Shown here one piece after another: positions 51,682 to 59,678 of a stretch of 64,000 nucleotides of DNA. A program made the translations under genes and the position numbers. The stretch's first letter is position 1; every line of letters starts with the position of its first letter. This DNA is from Acidobacteriota bacterium (lineage in GTDB: Bacteria; Acidobacteriota; Aminicenantia; UBA2199): contig JALOLA010000001.1 in NCBI GenBank assembly GCA_025456205.1, positions 1 to 64,000 on the forward strand, given 5' to 3'. The notes beneath the pieces were generated by a model. The model worked only from the letters and a program-made list of their open reading frames with translations, did not search any database and was not told the origin of the DNA.

Positions 51682-53745
51682 CTGCGTTTCCCCAAGACCT
51701 GGTACATCACCACCGACGCCATCATGAGCTTCCTCAGCTACAACAACCTGGAGGAGGTGAACGAGCAGAAATACAAGGAGATCGACCAGATCCGTTTGGA
51801 ATACCAGAACGTAATCCAGCTGCTGAAGAACTCCCACTTTCCCATCGAGATCATCAAGGGGCTGTCCATGGCCCTCGACGACCTGGGCGACAAGCCGCTG
51901 ATCGTGCGCAGCTCGAGCCTCCTCGAGGACCGCATGGGCACGGCGTTCTCCGGGAAATACAAGAGCCTGTTCCTGGCCAACCAGGGGACGAAGCAGGAAA
52001 AGCTGGACGCGCTGACCGACGCCATCGCCGAGGTCTATGGCTCCATCTTCGGCCCCGATCCCATCGAGTACCGCGCCGAGCGCGGGCTGCTCGACTTCCA
52101 CGAGGAGATGGGCATCATGATCCAGGAAGTGGTCGGCCAGCAGGTGGGCGATTATTATTTCCCGGCCTTCGCCGGCGTCGCTTTCAGCAACAATGAGTTC
52201 CGCTGGTCGTCGCGCATCAAGCGCGAGGACGGCCTGGCGCGCATCGTCCCCGGCCTGGGCACGCGCGCCGTCGACCGCGTCAGCGACGACTACCCGATCC
52301 TCATCTCGCCCGGGGTGCCCAACCTGCGCGTCAACGTCACCGCCGAGGAGACGATGCGCTATTCCCCAAAGCGCATCGACGTCATCAACCTGAAGACCTG
52401 CACCTTCGAGACCAAGGAGATCCCCGTTCTTCTGGCGGAGTGCGGCGAGGAATACCCCGCGATCGAGAAGATCGTGTCCATGTACGAGGACGACCACATC
52501 TATGCCCCCTCGGCGCTGAACATCGACTTTTCCAAGCGCAACCTGTTCGTCACCTTCGAGGGGCTGATCGCGCGCACGCCCTTCGTCAAGCAGCTGCAGA
52601 CGATCCTCAAGACCCTGCAGGAGAAGATGAACACCCCCGTGGACATCGAGTTCGCCCACAACGGCAAGAACCTCTACTTGCTGCAGTGCCGGCCACAGAG
52701 CTCGACCGCCGGCAACGTGGCCAGCCCCATCCCCAAGGACATCGCCGAAGAGCGTATCGTTTTCTCCGCCAACCGCTACATATCCAACGGCAAGCTGCCC
52801 GACATCACGCACATCGTCTACGTCGATCCGGAGAAGTACAGCCAGCTGGAGCGCAGCGAGGACATGCTCGAGATCGGGCGCGTGGTCGGCAAGCTGAACA
52901 GCCTTCTGCCCAAGCGCCAGTTCGTGCTGATGGGGCCGGGCCGCTGGGGCAGTCGCGGCGACATCAAACTGGGCGTTCCGGTCACCTATTCCGATTTCAA
53001 CAACACCGCCGTCCTCATCGAGATCGCCCGCAAGAAGGGCAACTATGTCCCGGAGCTTTCCTTCGGCACGCACTTCTTCCAGGACCTGGTCGAGGCCTCG
53101 ATCCGCTACCTGCCGCTCTATCCCGACGACCCCGGCATCGAGTTCAACGAGAAGTTCCTGCTGGGATCGAAGAACTACCTGGCCGATATCCTGCCGGAAT
53201 CAGCGGCCCTGGCCGACACCGTCCATGTGATCGACGTCCCGCACGCCACCAACGGCAAGGTCCTGCGCGTGGCGATGAACGCCGACCTGGGCGAAGCACT
53301 CGGCTATATCGCCACGCCGGTTTCGCCCGCCGCCAATACCGAGGAGAAGAACGAGCCCGCCGAGACTCCCAGCGAGGACCACTGGCACTGGCGGCTGCGC
53401 ATGGCGGAGCGCATCGCCAGCCAGCTCGACGGCCGGCGCTTCGGGGTCAAGGCCGTGTACGTGTTCGGCTCCACCAAGAACGCCACCGCCGGCCCGGGCA
53501 GCGACATCGATCTGCTGATCCACTTCCAGGGCAGCGAGGCGCAGAAGCAGCAGTTGGTCCTGTGGCTGGAGGGCTGGAGCCTATGCCTGGCCGAGATCAA
53601 CTTCTCGCGCACCGGCTACCAGGCCAGCGGCCTGATCGACTACCACCTGCTCACCGACGCGGACATTGAGAATAAAACCAGCTACGCGGTCAAGATCGGC
53701 GCCGTCACCGACGCCGCCCGGCCGCTGCCCCTGAAGAATAGCTAG
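51664..53745 (+). pseudogene. 3' part of the broken gene: PEP/pyruvate-binding ATP-grasp, GPGRWGS domain, nucleotidyltransferase
   Basis: From [20 protein letters not shown] onward about 690 residues are intact. The ATP-grasp domain of the PEP-synthase/PPDK N-terminal type has [40 protein letters not shown] and [13 protein letters not shown] second domain reads [25 protein letters not shown] and [17 protein letters not shown], shared with the protein at 54588-57590. The C-terminal domain (about 555-650) is a Pol-beta-type minimal nucleotidyltransferase: [22 protein letters not shown]. The phospho-histidine and PEP-binding domains of true PEP synthase are absent. The ATG at 51664 is probably not a natural start. 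The long undamaged frame suggests the break is recent or artefactual. Confidence 0.75.
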
Positions 53746-53755
53746 CCGCGCCCCT

Positions 53756-54595
53756 TCACAGCAGGCGCCGGGTCGCCCGGCCAGGATTTTGCGGGTCGAA
53801 GCCGATCACGGCCAGCTCCGGGCCGTCGTGCGCCGCAGAAAAGCAAAACGTCTTGCCGATCCTTTCCTGCCACGACCCGGTCAGGCGGGTGGACTCATGC
53901 ACATGCCCGTGCAGGGTGATGAGCGGCTGCCGATCCTCGATGAAGCGCCGGATGGCGATGCTGCCCACGTGCACGTCCATGGGGGCGCCATCCACCTGCC
54001 GGCCGTCAAGGGCCGCCCGGTCCAGTCGGGTCTGGTAGGGCGGGGAATGAAAAAGAAAGATCGCCCCCTGCAGCGGGTCGGCGCCGGCCAGCGCCTCCAG
54101 GTCTTCCTGGATGGTCGGAAATCCCTTCTCCTCCCCGGCGACTTCGCTGCTGAAGCGGCCGTCCTCGGGGGCGACGCAGCCCGGATCGACGAAGCGGGAC
54201 ACGTCGTAGCGCTCCCAATCCTTGAGCAGGAACGGGGTGGGGGGCACGCAGGCGTAGCCATAGACCGCGTAGGGCCCCCAGGCCACCCTGCGATTATGAA
54301 CATACTGCCACAATCCCTCTTTTTCATGGCGGATCAGAACCGCTTCCTCGCGGCGCGGATCATCGTTGCCCAGGATCAGGAAAACCCGCGGGTATTCACC
54401 GCCCATTTCCCGGCGCAGCCGGCTCAGCGCGGGCAGCAGGAACCCGGCGCTGAAGTCCGGGGCGCCAGCGGGCAGCAGGTCGCCGCCCAGGAATACCGCT
54501 TGCGGCCGCTCGGCGCGCAGCAGCGAAAAAAGCGTTTGATAGCGGCTTTCGCGGCCATGCAGGTCGCTGGCGAACAGGAACGGTCCGTCAGCCAT
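53756..54595 (-). CDS. calcineurin-type metallophosphoesterase
   Basis: 279 residues. The metal-binding motifs of the calcineurin superfamily occur in order: FASDLHGRESRY (D-x-H), FLGGDLLPAG (GD), ILGNDDPR in place of GNH(D/E), FLFHSPPY and LHGHVHEST. The fold resembles YfcE/MJ0936 and Rv0805-type phosphodiesterases, which act on cyclic nucleotides or phosphodiesters, but the substrate is unknown. The start overlaps the end of the receiver/ATP-grasp gene by eight bases, so it is translationally coupled and last of a three-gene operon. That setting suggests it reverses or clears a product of the ATP-grasp or HD-GYP proteins, an inference. Confidence 0.85.
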   Translation of the reverse strand: MADGPFLFASDLHGRESRYQTLFSLLRAERPQAVFLGGDLLPAGAPDFSAGFLLPALSRLRREMGGEYPRVFLILGNDDPRREEAVLIRHEKEGLWQYVHNRRVAWGPYAVYGYACVPPTPFLLKDWERYDVSRFVDPGCVAPEDGRFSSEVAGEEKGFPTIQEDLEALAGADPLQGAIFLFHSPPYQTRLDRAALDGRQVDGAPMDVHVGSIAIRRFIEDRQPLITLHGHVHESTRLTGSWQERIGKTFCFSAAHDGPELAVIGFDPQNPGRATRRLL

Positions 54596-57590
54596 TCCTT
54601 GCGCCGCCGGCCGCGTCCCCGGGCTTCAAAATGACCCCCTGGCTCTTGCGCCCGTCGATCATCACCGTCAGCGGCTCCGCCAGCCGGACATGCCGCAGAT
54701 GCTCGGTCTCGGCAACGGCGGGCAGGGACTCCAGCCAGGGCCAGTCGATGAAGCCATGGGCGCGATCCAGGGGGACCGTGAAATAGCCGATGCGCAGCGA
54801 GGTCATGTTCTGGAAGAAATGCGACCCTTGAGAGGGGTCGACGTTCATGTTGGGCTGGCAGGCCTCGATCACGACCTTGACGCCGCTGATCTGGCTCCAC
54901 TTGACCGGGATGCCCAGCCAGGGATCGGTGCTGCCCCAGCGCCCGGGGCCGATAAGCACATAGGGCAGGTCCGCGGCGCGCAGCTGCGCGTTGAGTTGGT
55001 CGACTTCGCCGGCGATCTGCGGGCTGCGGCCGGCGTCGAAGGCGGCCGGCTTGACGAAAACGATATCGCGCAGGACCTGGTTGACGCCGTTGCCCAGGAC
55101 CCGGTCGCTGAAGCAGAAGGCCGCCGCGCGCAGGCTCTCGTCCAGCTCCACCTTGACCAGCTCGTCCTGCACCACCAGCGGGCGGACCTGCAGCAGGCTG
55201 AAGCGGGCAGGGAAGACGTCCTGGCTGTCGAGGGCCACCGCGAACTCGGCCTCAACGGCGCAGTTCATCGCCTCGCTGCTCAGCTGCAGCAGGTCGCCGA
55301 CAATGCCCGCCAGCGGGAACACCCCGTTCTTCAGGATGTGAGCGAAATTGACGATGCGCGGCCCGGGGAAGCTGACGCCGTCATAGACGGCATCGTTCTC
55401 CCGCGAATAGGTGGAGGCCAGGTATTCCAGCACTCCGTCCTTCTCCGCCTTTTCCAGCCCGTACTTGACCAGGTACTGGTCCTCCTCCAGGAAGGCGATC
55501 GAGTCCTGGCGGCGCATGGCGATGGCATAAAAATCGCGCTGCGAGAACTGGAACATCTCCTTGATCGAGGTGAACTGCGGCAGGATGCCGGCGAAGGCCG
55601 GGGTGAAGCGCAACGATACCCCGCCGTCAACGATGGTCTTGCCCAGGCCCAGGGCGACGTTGACCACCCCGTCCTCGGGCCTGGCCTGGCCGACGGGATA
55701 ATAGTTATAGGAGCGGGCCACTCCGGAAAAATCGGGATAAAAGCACTCGGCGTGGGCCTGGCCCACCACCGGCTGGATGACGACGGCCATCTTTTCGTCC
55801 TCGACGCGGTGCGGCGTGCTGCCGATATAGGACTTGGCCTGGCGGAAGAAGGTCGAGGCATAGACGAACTTGATGGCGTTGACCAGGTTGAGGAAGCGGA
55901 TGTCGTCGCTGACCTGGTCGTTGGGCAGCATCTTGGTGGCATAGATGCCGGCGAACGGCTGGTACAGGGAATCCTCCAGCAGGCTCGAGGAGCGCACCGC
56001 CAGCGGGACCCTGACGTTGCGGATGAAGTCGCGCAGGTCGCCGACGAACCTGCCCGGCAGGCTGGCCTTGATGAACAGGTTGGCCATGTGGCTGTCGGAA
56101 TGATCCATGACGGCCTGTGGCAGCAGGTCGTTCTCGCGCATGAAGTCGTCAAAGACGTCGGTGCCCAACACCAGGGTGCGGGGAATGGATACCGTCACGC
56201 CCGGGTATTTCGCGGGATCGAAGTGGCGGGCCAGGATGCGGTCCATGAAGGCCAGGCCGCGGGCCTTGCCGCCGATGGAGCCGCTGCCGATGATGCTGAA
56301 CTGGGAGTATTCCTCATGAAAGAACCGCGAGTAGGGGACAATGGAGCCGCGCCGGCTGGCGGTCCGGGAGTCCATGATCAATTTTTTCAAAAGCGGGCCC
56401 GGCTCGGTGCCCGGCGATGCCGCGCCGGCGAAGGCCTGCTGCACGGAATCGGCCAGGGCGAACTCGGTGCGGGCGCGCAGCCAGCGGTCCAGGTCGCAAT
56501 TGGCCAGGGCCTCCTGCAGCGCGGCAACGGGCAGGTCCGCGGCTTCACCGAGCAGCTGGCTGAGGTTGGCGACGCGCGTCCCGCCCTCCGTTCCAGGCAG
56601 CAGCAGGTCGCCGAAGCCGAAATGGCTGGAGAGGAACAGCTTCAGGTCGCGCAGCAGGGTCGGCGAATTCTTCGACAGGAAGGGAATGCCGGCGCTCGCG
56701 GCCATTTCCTCCGCCCCGGCGTCGCTCGATTGCAGCAGGATGGGCAGGTGGGGCCGGCGCTCCCGCACCATCTCCACGAAGCGGATCCCCGCCAGCGCAT
56801 CGACGATCCCGCCGCGCGGAAAGCTGGCGTCGGTGATGATGCCCAGCAGCTCCCCCTGGAACTGGGCGAAGATCGCCTCGGCTTCCTCGTGGCTCGTGGC
56901 CAGGTGGACGCGCGGCCGGGCGTTGCGGCGCAGGAGCCGCTGCGAGTAGGTGAGATCCTCTTTCAGCAGTCCCTCGGTCAACTCGCGCAGCACGGAGAAG
57001 ATCAGCGGCAGATAGGAGGAATAGAAGTCGATGGAGTCCTCGATCAGCAGGATGTTCTGTACGCCGACCAACTGCGTGTCGCTGGCGGCGTTCTTGCGGT
57101 CCTCGATGAACTGGATGATCCCCAGCAGAACGTGGCCGTCGCCCTGCCAGACGAAGATGCGCTCCAGGGCGCTGCCGTCGTCCATCTGCAGCAGGCGCTG
57201 CAGTTCCGGTGTGTTGTAGGCCAGCCCGACCACCGGCAGGCCGGGGTCGATCGCTTTCACCTGGCGGCCGAAGGTAAAGGGATCCATGTCGCCGAGACGC
57301 ATGACCGCCACCACCAGGTCGAACTTCTCCTCGCGCAGGCGCTGCAGGGCCTGCTCGCCGCCGCTGACGCGGACAAAACTGGGGACATAGCCCACGTGCC
57401 ACAACTGGTAGGTCTGCAGCAGCAGGTCCTGCAGGCGCCCGTCCTCCTCCAGCATGAAATAGTCATAGAGGCTGGCCACCAGCAGGAATTTCTTGACCTT
57501 GTAGGGCATCAGGCGGCCGATCTTGTCCAGGGAGGGGCCGGCGGCGATGGACAGGCCGTCACGGGCGACCGGCGGCTCAATTGTCGCCAT
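54588..57590 (-). CDS. receiver-like + PEP/pyruvate-binding ATP-grasp signalling protein
   Basis: 1000 residues. Residues ~30-165 form a pseudo-receiver (KKFLLVASLYDYFMLEED, FDLVVAVMRLGDMDP) without the phosphorylatable Asp. A second receiver-like domain (about 175-330) keeps plausible acidic residues (ILLIEDSIDFY, LLGIITDASFPRGG) and a lysine (FLSKNSP). The ATP-grasp of the PEP-synthase N-terminal type spans ~430-830: [50 protein letters not shown]. The last part (~880-960) has VLIGPGRWGSTDPWLGIPVKWS and SQGSHFFQNMTS. The phospho-histidine and C-terminal PEP-binding domains are missing, so it is not PEP synthase. It overlaps the HD-GYP gene by 14 bases and the phosphoesterase gene by eight. 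Substrate unknown. Confidence 0.82.
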   Translation of the reverse strand: MATIEPPVARDGLSIAAGPSLDKIGRLMPYKVKKFLLVASLYDYFMLEEDGRLQDLLLQTYQLWHVGYVPSFVRVSGGEQALQRLREEKFDLVVAVMRLGDMDPFTFGRQVKAIDPGLPVVGLAYNTPELQRLLQMDDGSALERIFVWQGDGHVLLGIIQFIEDRKNAASDTQLVGVQNILLIEDSIDFYSSYLPLIFSVLRELTEGLLKEDLTYSQRLLRRNARPRVHLATSHEEAEAIFAQFQGELLGIITDASFPRGGIVDALAGIRFVEMVRERRPHLPILLQSSDAGAEEMAASAGIPFLSKNSPTLLRDLKLFLSSHFGFGDLLLPGTEGGTRVANLSQLLGEAADLPVAALQEALANCDLDRWLRARTEFALADSVQQAFAGAASPGTEPGPLLKKLIMDSRTASRRGSIVPYSRFFHEEYSQFSIIGSGSIGGKARGLAFMDRILARHFDPAKYPGVTVSIPRTLVLGTDVFDDFMRENDLLPQAVMDHSDSHMANLFIKASLPGRFVGDLRDFIRNVRVPLAVRSSSLLEDSLYQPFAGIYATKMLPNDQVSDDIRFLNLVNAIKFVYASTFFRQAKSYIGSTPHRVEDEKMAVVIQPVVGQAHAECFYPDFSGVARSYNYYPVGQARPEDGVVNVALGLGKTIVDGGVSLRFTPAFAGILPQFTSIKEMFQFSQRDFYAIAMRRQDSIAFLEEDQYLVKYGLEKAEKDGVLEYLASTYSRENDAVYDGVSFPGPRIVNFAHILKNGVFPLAGIVGDLLQLSSEAMNCAVEAEFAVALDSQDVFPARFSLLQVRPLVVQDELVKVELDESLRAAAFCFSDRVLGNGVNQVLRDIVFVKPAAFDAGRSPQIAGEVDQLNAQLRAADLPYVLIGPGRWGSTDPWLGIPVKWSQISGVKVVIEACQPNMNVDPSQGSHFFQNMTSLRIGYFTVPLDRAHGFIDWPWLESLPAVAETEHLRHVRLAEPLTVMIDGRKSQGVILKPGDAAGGARNG

Positions 57591-58791
57591 ACTTTTCCTT
57601 GATCGCCCGGATCACGTCGTAGATCGAGAGGAACACGTCGACCAGGTCGGGATCGAACTGCCTGCCCCGCTGCCCGCGGATATAGTCCAGCACCTTCTCC
57701 TCGGCCCAGCACTCCTTGTAGGCCCGCTGCGAGGAGAGGGCGTCGTAGACGTCGGAAAGGGCGACGATCCTGGCGAACAGGGGGATCTCTTCTCCCTTCT
57801 TTCCCGGCCCGGGCTGCCAGTCGTCGGCGCTCACGTCGTCGACCTTTCCCGGGTAGCCGCTGCCGTCCCATTTCTCGTGGTGGTTGAGGGCGATCTCGGC
57901 GGCCATGTCGTCCCAGTCCGAGGTGGAGTTCCTGAACAGGCGAGCGCCCAGGATCACGTGCTTCTGCATCTGCATGAATTCGCCGGGGTCGAGGGGCCCG
58001 CGTTTTTTCAGCAGCGTGTCCGAGATCGCCACCTTGCCGACGTCGTGCAGCATGGCGGCGATGCGCAGGATGTCCCGGACGTTCTTGATCTCGCCCTCGG
58101 GAACGCCGTGGTTGGCCGCCCAGCGGGAATAGATCTCGATCGAATAGGCCCCGACGCGGTTGACGTGGGCCCCCGTCTCTTCGGGGTCGCGCAGCTCGGC
58201 GATGCCGATCATGCGCAGGATGATCTCGCGCGTCATCTTCGCCTTTTCGATGCTGCCGGCCGCGTGGTTGGCGAAATAGGCCACCACCAGCTCGTCGTCG
58301 CCGCGGAAGGGGACCGTCTGCCCGTTCTCGTCCAAAGCGTTGATGATCTGCATGACCCCGATCAGCCGGTTCTGGCTGGCCATCAGGGGAACGGTCAGCA
58401 CCGAGCGCGTCCGGTAGGCGGCGGTCTCGTCGAACGAGCGGTTGAAGCCGTAGGGCACGGCGTCGCCCAGGCTGTAGGCGTCGGCGATGATCAGCGGCTT
58501 GCGGGTCATGGCCACGTATCCGGCCATGGACTTGTCATTGACGGCGATCTCATGGTTCTGGTACAGGAACTTCACCCCGCTTTCCTTGCGCATCAGGGTG
58601 TCGTTCTGCACGTAATTGATGCGCAGCTTTCGGTTTTCCAACAGGTAGATGGAGCCGGCGTCGGCCCGGGAAAAACGCCGCGCCTCGAGCAGGACCCGGT
58701 CCAGAAGGGAATCGATGTCCTTGATGCGGTTGAGATCCTCGGTGATCTTCAGTATCGCCGCAACCCTGTTTTTTGTTAAGCCGCTGACCAT
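57577..58791 (-). CDS. GAF + HD-GYP cyclic-di-nucleotide phosphodiesterase
   Basis: 404 residues from ATG 58791; upstream frame is promoter. The N-terminal GAF domain covers about 15-190 (SLLDRVLLEARRFSRADAGSIYLL, YRTRSVLTVPLMASQNRLIGVMQ). The C-terminal HD-GYP domain has all signatures: AELRDPEETGAHVNRV, AMLHDVGKVAISDTLLKK, HHEKWDGSGYPG and ALSDVYDALSS. HD-GYP proteins hydrolyse cyclic di-GMP or cGAMP. There is no membrane segment and no receiver domain, so the GAF senses an internal ligand. Its stop overlaps the start of the receiver/ATP-grasp gene by 14 bases (ATGGCGACAATTGA), and it is first in the three-gene operon. Confidence 0.92.
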   Translation of the reverse strand: MVSGLTKNRVAAILKITEDLNRIKDIDSLLDRVLLEARRFSRADAGSIYLLENRKLRINYVQNDTLMRKESGVKFLYQNHEIAVNDKSMAGYVAMTRKPLIIADAYSLGDAVPYGFNRSFDETAAYRTRSVLTVPLMASQNRLIGVMQIINALDENGQTVPFRGDDELVVAYFANHAAGSIEKAKMTREIILRMIGIAELRDPEETGAHVNRVGAYSIEIYSRWAANHGVPEGEIKNVRDILRIAAMLHDVGKVAISDTLLKKRGPLDPGEFMQMQKHVILGARLFRNSTSDWDDMAAEIALNHHEKWDGSGYPGKVDDVSADDWQPGPGKKGEEIPLFARIVALSDVYDALSSQRAYKECWAEEKVLDYIRGQRGRQFDPDLVDVFLSIYDVIRAIKEKYGDN

Positions 58792-58806
58792 GATGCTTTC
58801 GCCGCC

Positions 58807-58835
58807 ATTATACGATTCCGCCCAGGCAGCGTCAA
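58807..58835 (-). promoter_or_regulatory. sigma-70-type promoter of the HD-GYP/ATP-grasp/phosphoesterase operon
   Basis: On the minus strand TTGACG (58835-58830), 17-base spacer, perfect TATAAT (58812-58807). Start near 58800, leaving a nine-base leader before ATG 58791. Confidence 0.7.
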
Positions 58836-58889
58836 CAGCGCCGGGCATCGCAAAACCGCACCCCCCTGTCCCGGGAGCGTTGTTTGCGT

Positions 58890-58895
58890 TACAAT
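58890..58895 (+). promoter_or_regulatory. -10 box predicting a leaderless tatD mRNA
   Basis: TACAAT followed by exactly six bases (GCGGCC) and ATG 58902. No Shine-Dalgarno and no good -35 box are visible, so this is the weakest of the five leaderless cases. Confidence 0.4.
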
Positions 58896-58901
58896 GCGGC
58901 C

Positions 58902-59678
58902 ATGGGCCACGCCGGTTACATTGATTTTCACTGCCACCTGGACGATCCCTGCTTCGACGGGGAGCGCTGGCGCATCATCGACCAATGTTTCTCCTCGGGG
59001 TTCAGCAGCCTGGTCACCGTGGCCGACGCCTATGACGAAAATTCGCTGGCGCGCACGGCGGAGATCCTCGATTACCACGGCGCCATGGCCGCCGTTGCCG
59101 GGGCCCATCCCCACGGGGCGGACGGCTACGGCCCGGCGGTCGAGAAACAGCTGCTCGCCTTCCTCGACCGCCGTCCTGTCCTGGCGCTGGGCGAGGTCGG
59201 GCTGGATTTCCATTACGACCTGGCGAAACGCGAAAACCAGGAGGCCGCGTTCCGGCGCCAGGTCGCCATCGCGCGCGAGCGCGCCCTGCCCCTGGTCATC
59301 CATTCACGGCAAGCGGAAGCGCGGGTGCTGGAGATCCTGAACCTGGAGCGTTTCGCCGCACCGGTCGTGTTCCACTGCTACACCGGGGACGCGGCCGACG
59401 CGGCCGAGATCTGCGCCCGGGGATATTTCCTCTCGTTCTCCGGCATCATCACCTTCAAGAAAGCGGAAGCGCTGCGTGCCATCGTCGCGGCAACGCCGCT
59501 CGACCGGCTGCTCAGCGAGACTGATTCCCCCTACCTGGCGCCGGAGCCCGAGCGGGGCAGGACCAATACGCCTCTCGCCGTCATGCGGGTGGCGCAAAAG
59601 ATCGCAGAGATCAAGAATACCGATATATCTGTTTTATTGACAGGGATCGCCGGCAACTTCCAGCGCTTGCGCCCCTGA
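58902..59678 (+). CDS. TatD-family metal-dependent deoxyribonuclease/hydrolase
   Basis: 258 residues. The TIM-barrel hydrolase motifs are YIDFHCHLDDPCF (HxH), LALGEVGLDFHYD (metal Glu), LVIHSRQAEARVLEIL, VVFHCYTGDAADA and LLSETDSPYLAPEP (catalytic Asp). TatD proteins are 3'-5' exonucleases in DNA repair and possibly D-amino-acyl or other hydrolases; the exact substrate is open. The start chosen is ATG 58902; an in-frame TTG six codons upstream overlaps the -10 box. It ends immediately before the gyrA stop on the other strand. Confidence 0.92.
   Translation: MGHAGYIDFHCHLDDPCFDGERWRIIDQCFSSGFSSLVTVADAYDENSLARTAEILDYHGAMAAVAGAHPHGADGYGPAVEKQLLAFLDRRPVLALGEVGLDFHYDLAKRENQEAAFRRQVAIARERALPLVIHSRQAEARVLEILNLERFAAPVVFHCYTGDAADAAEICARGYFLSFSGIITFKKAEALRAIVAATPLDRLLSETDSPYLAPEPERGRTNTPLAVMRVAQKIAEIKNTDISVLLTGIAGNFQRLRP

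Noticed and set aside
54588-57590. PEP synthase or pyruvate phosphate dikinase
   Set aside because: Only the N-terminal ATP-grasp domain is present; the phospho-histidine swivel domain and the PEP-binding barrel are absent.
54690-57602. 970-codon open frame opposite the receiver/ATP-grasp gene
   Set aside because: Antisense shadow caused by high third-position GC; no recognisable domain, while the other strand has clear ATP-grasp motifs and gene overlaps.
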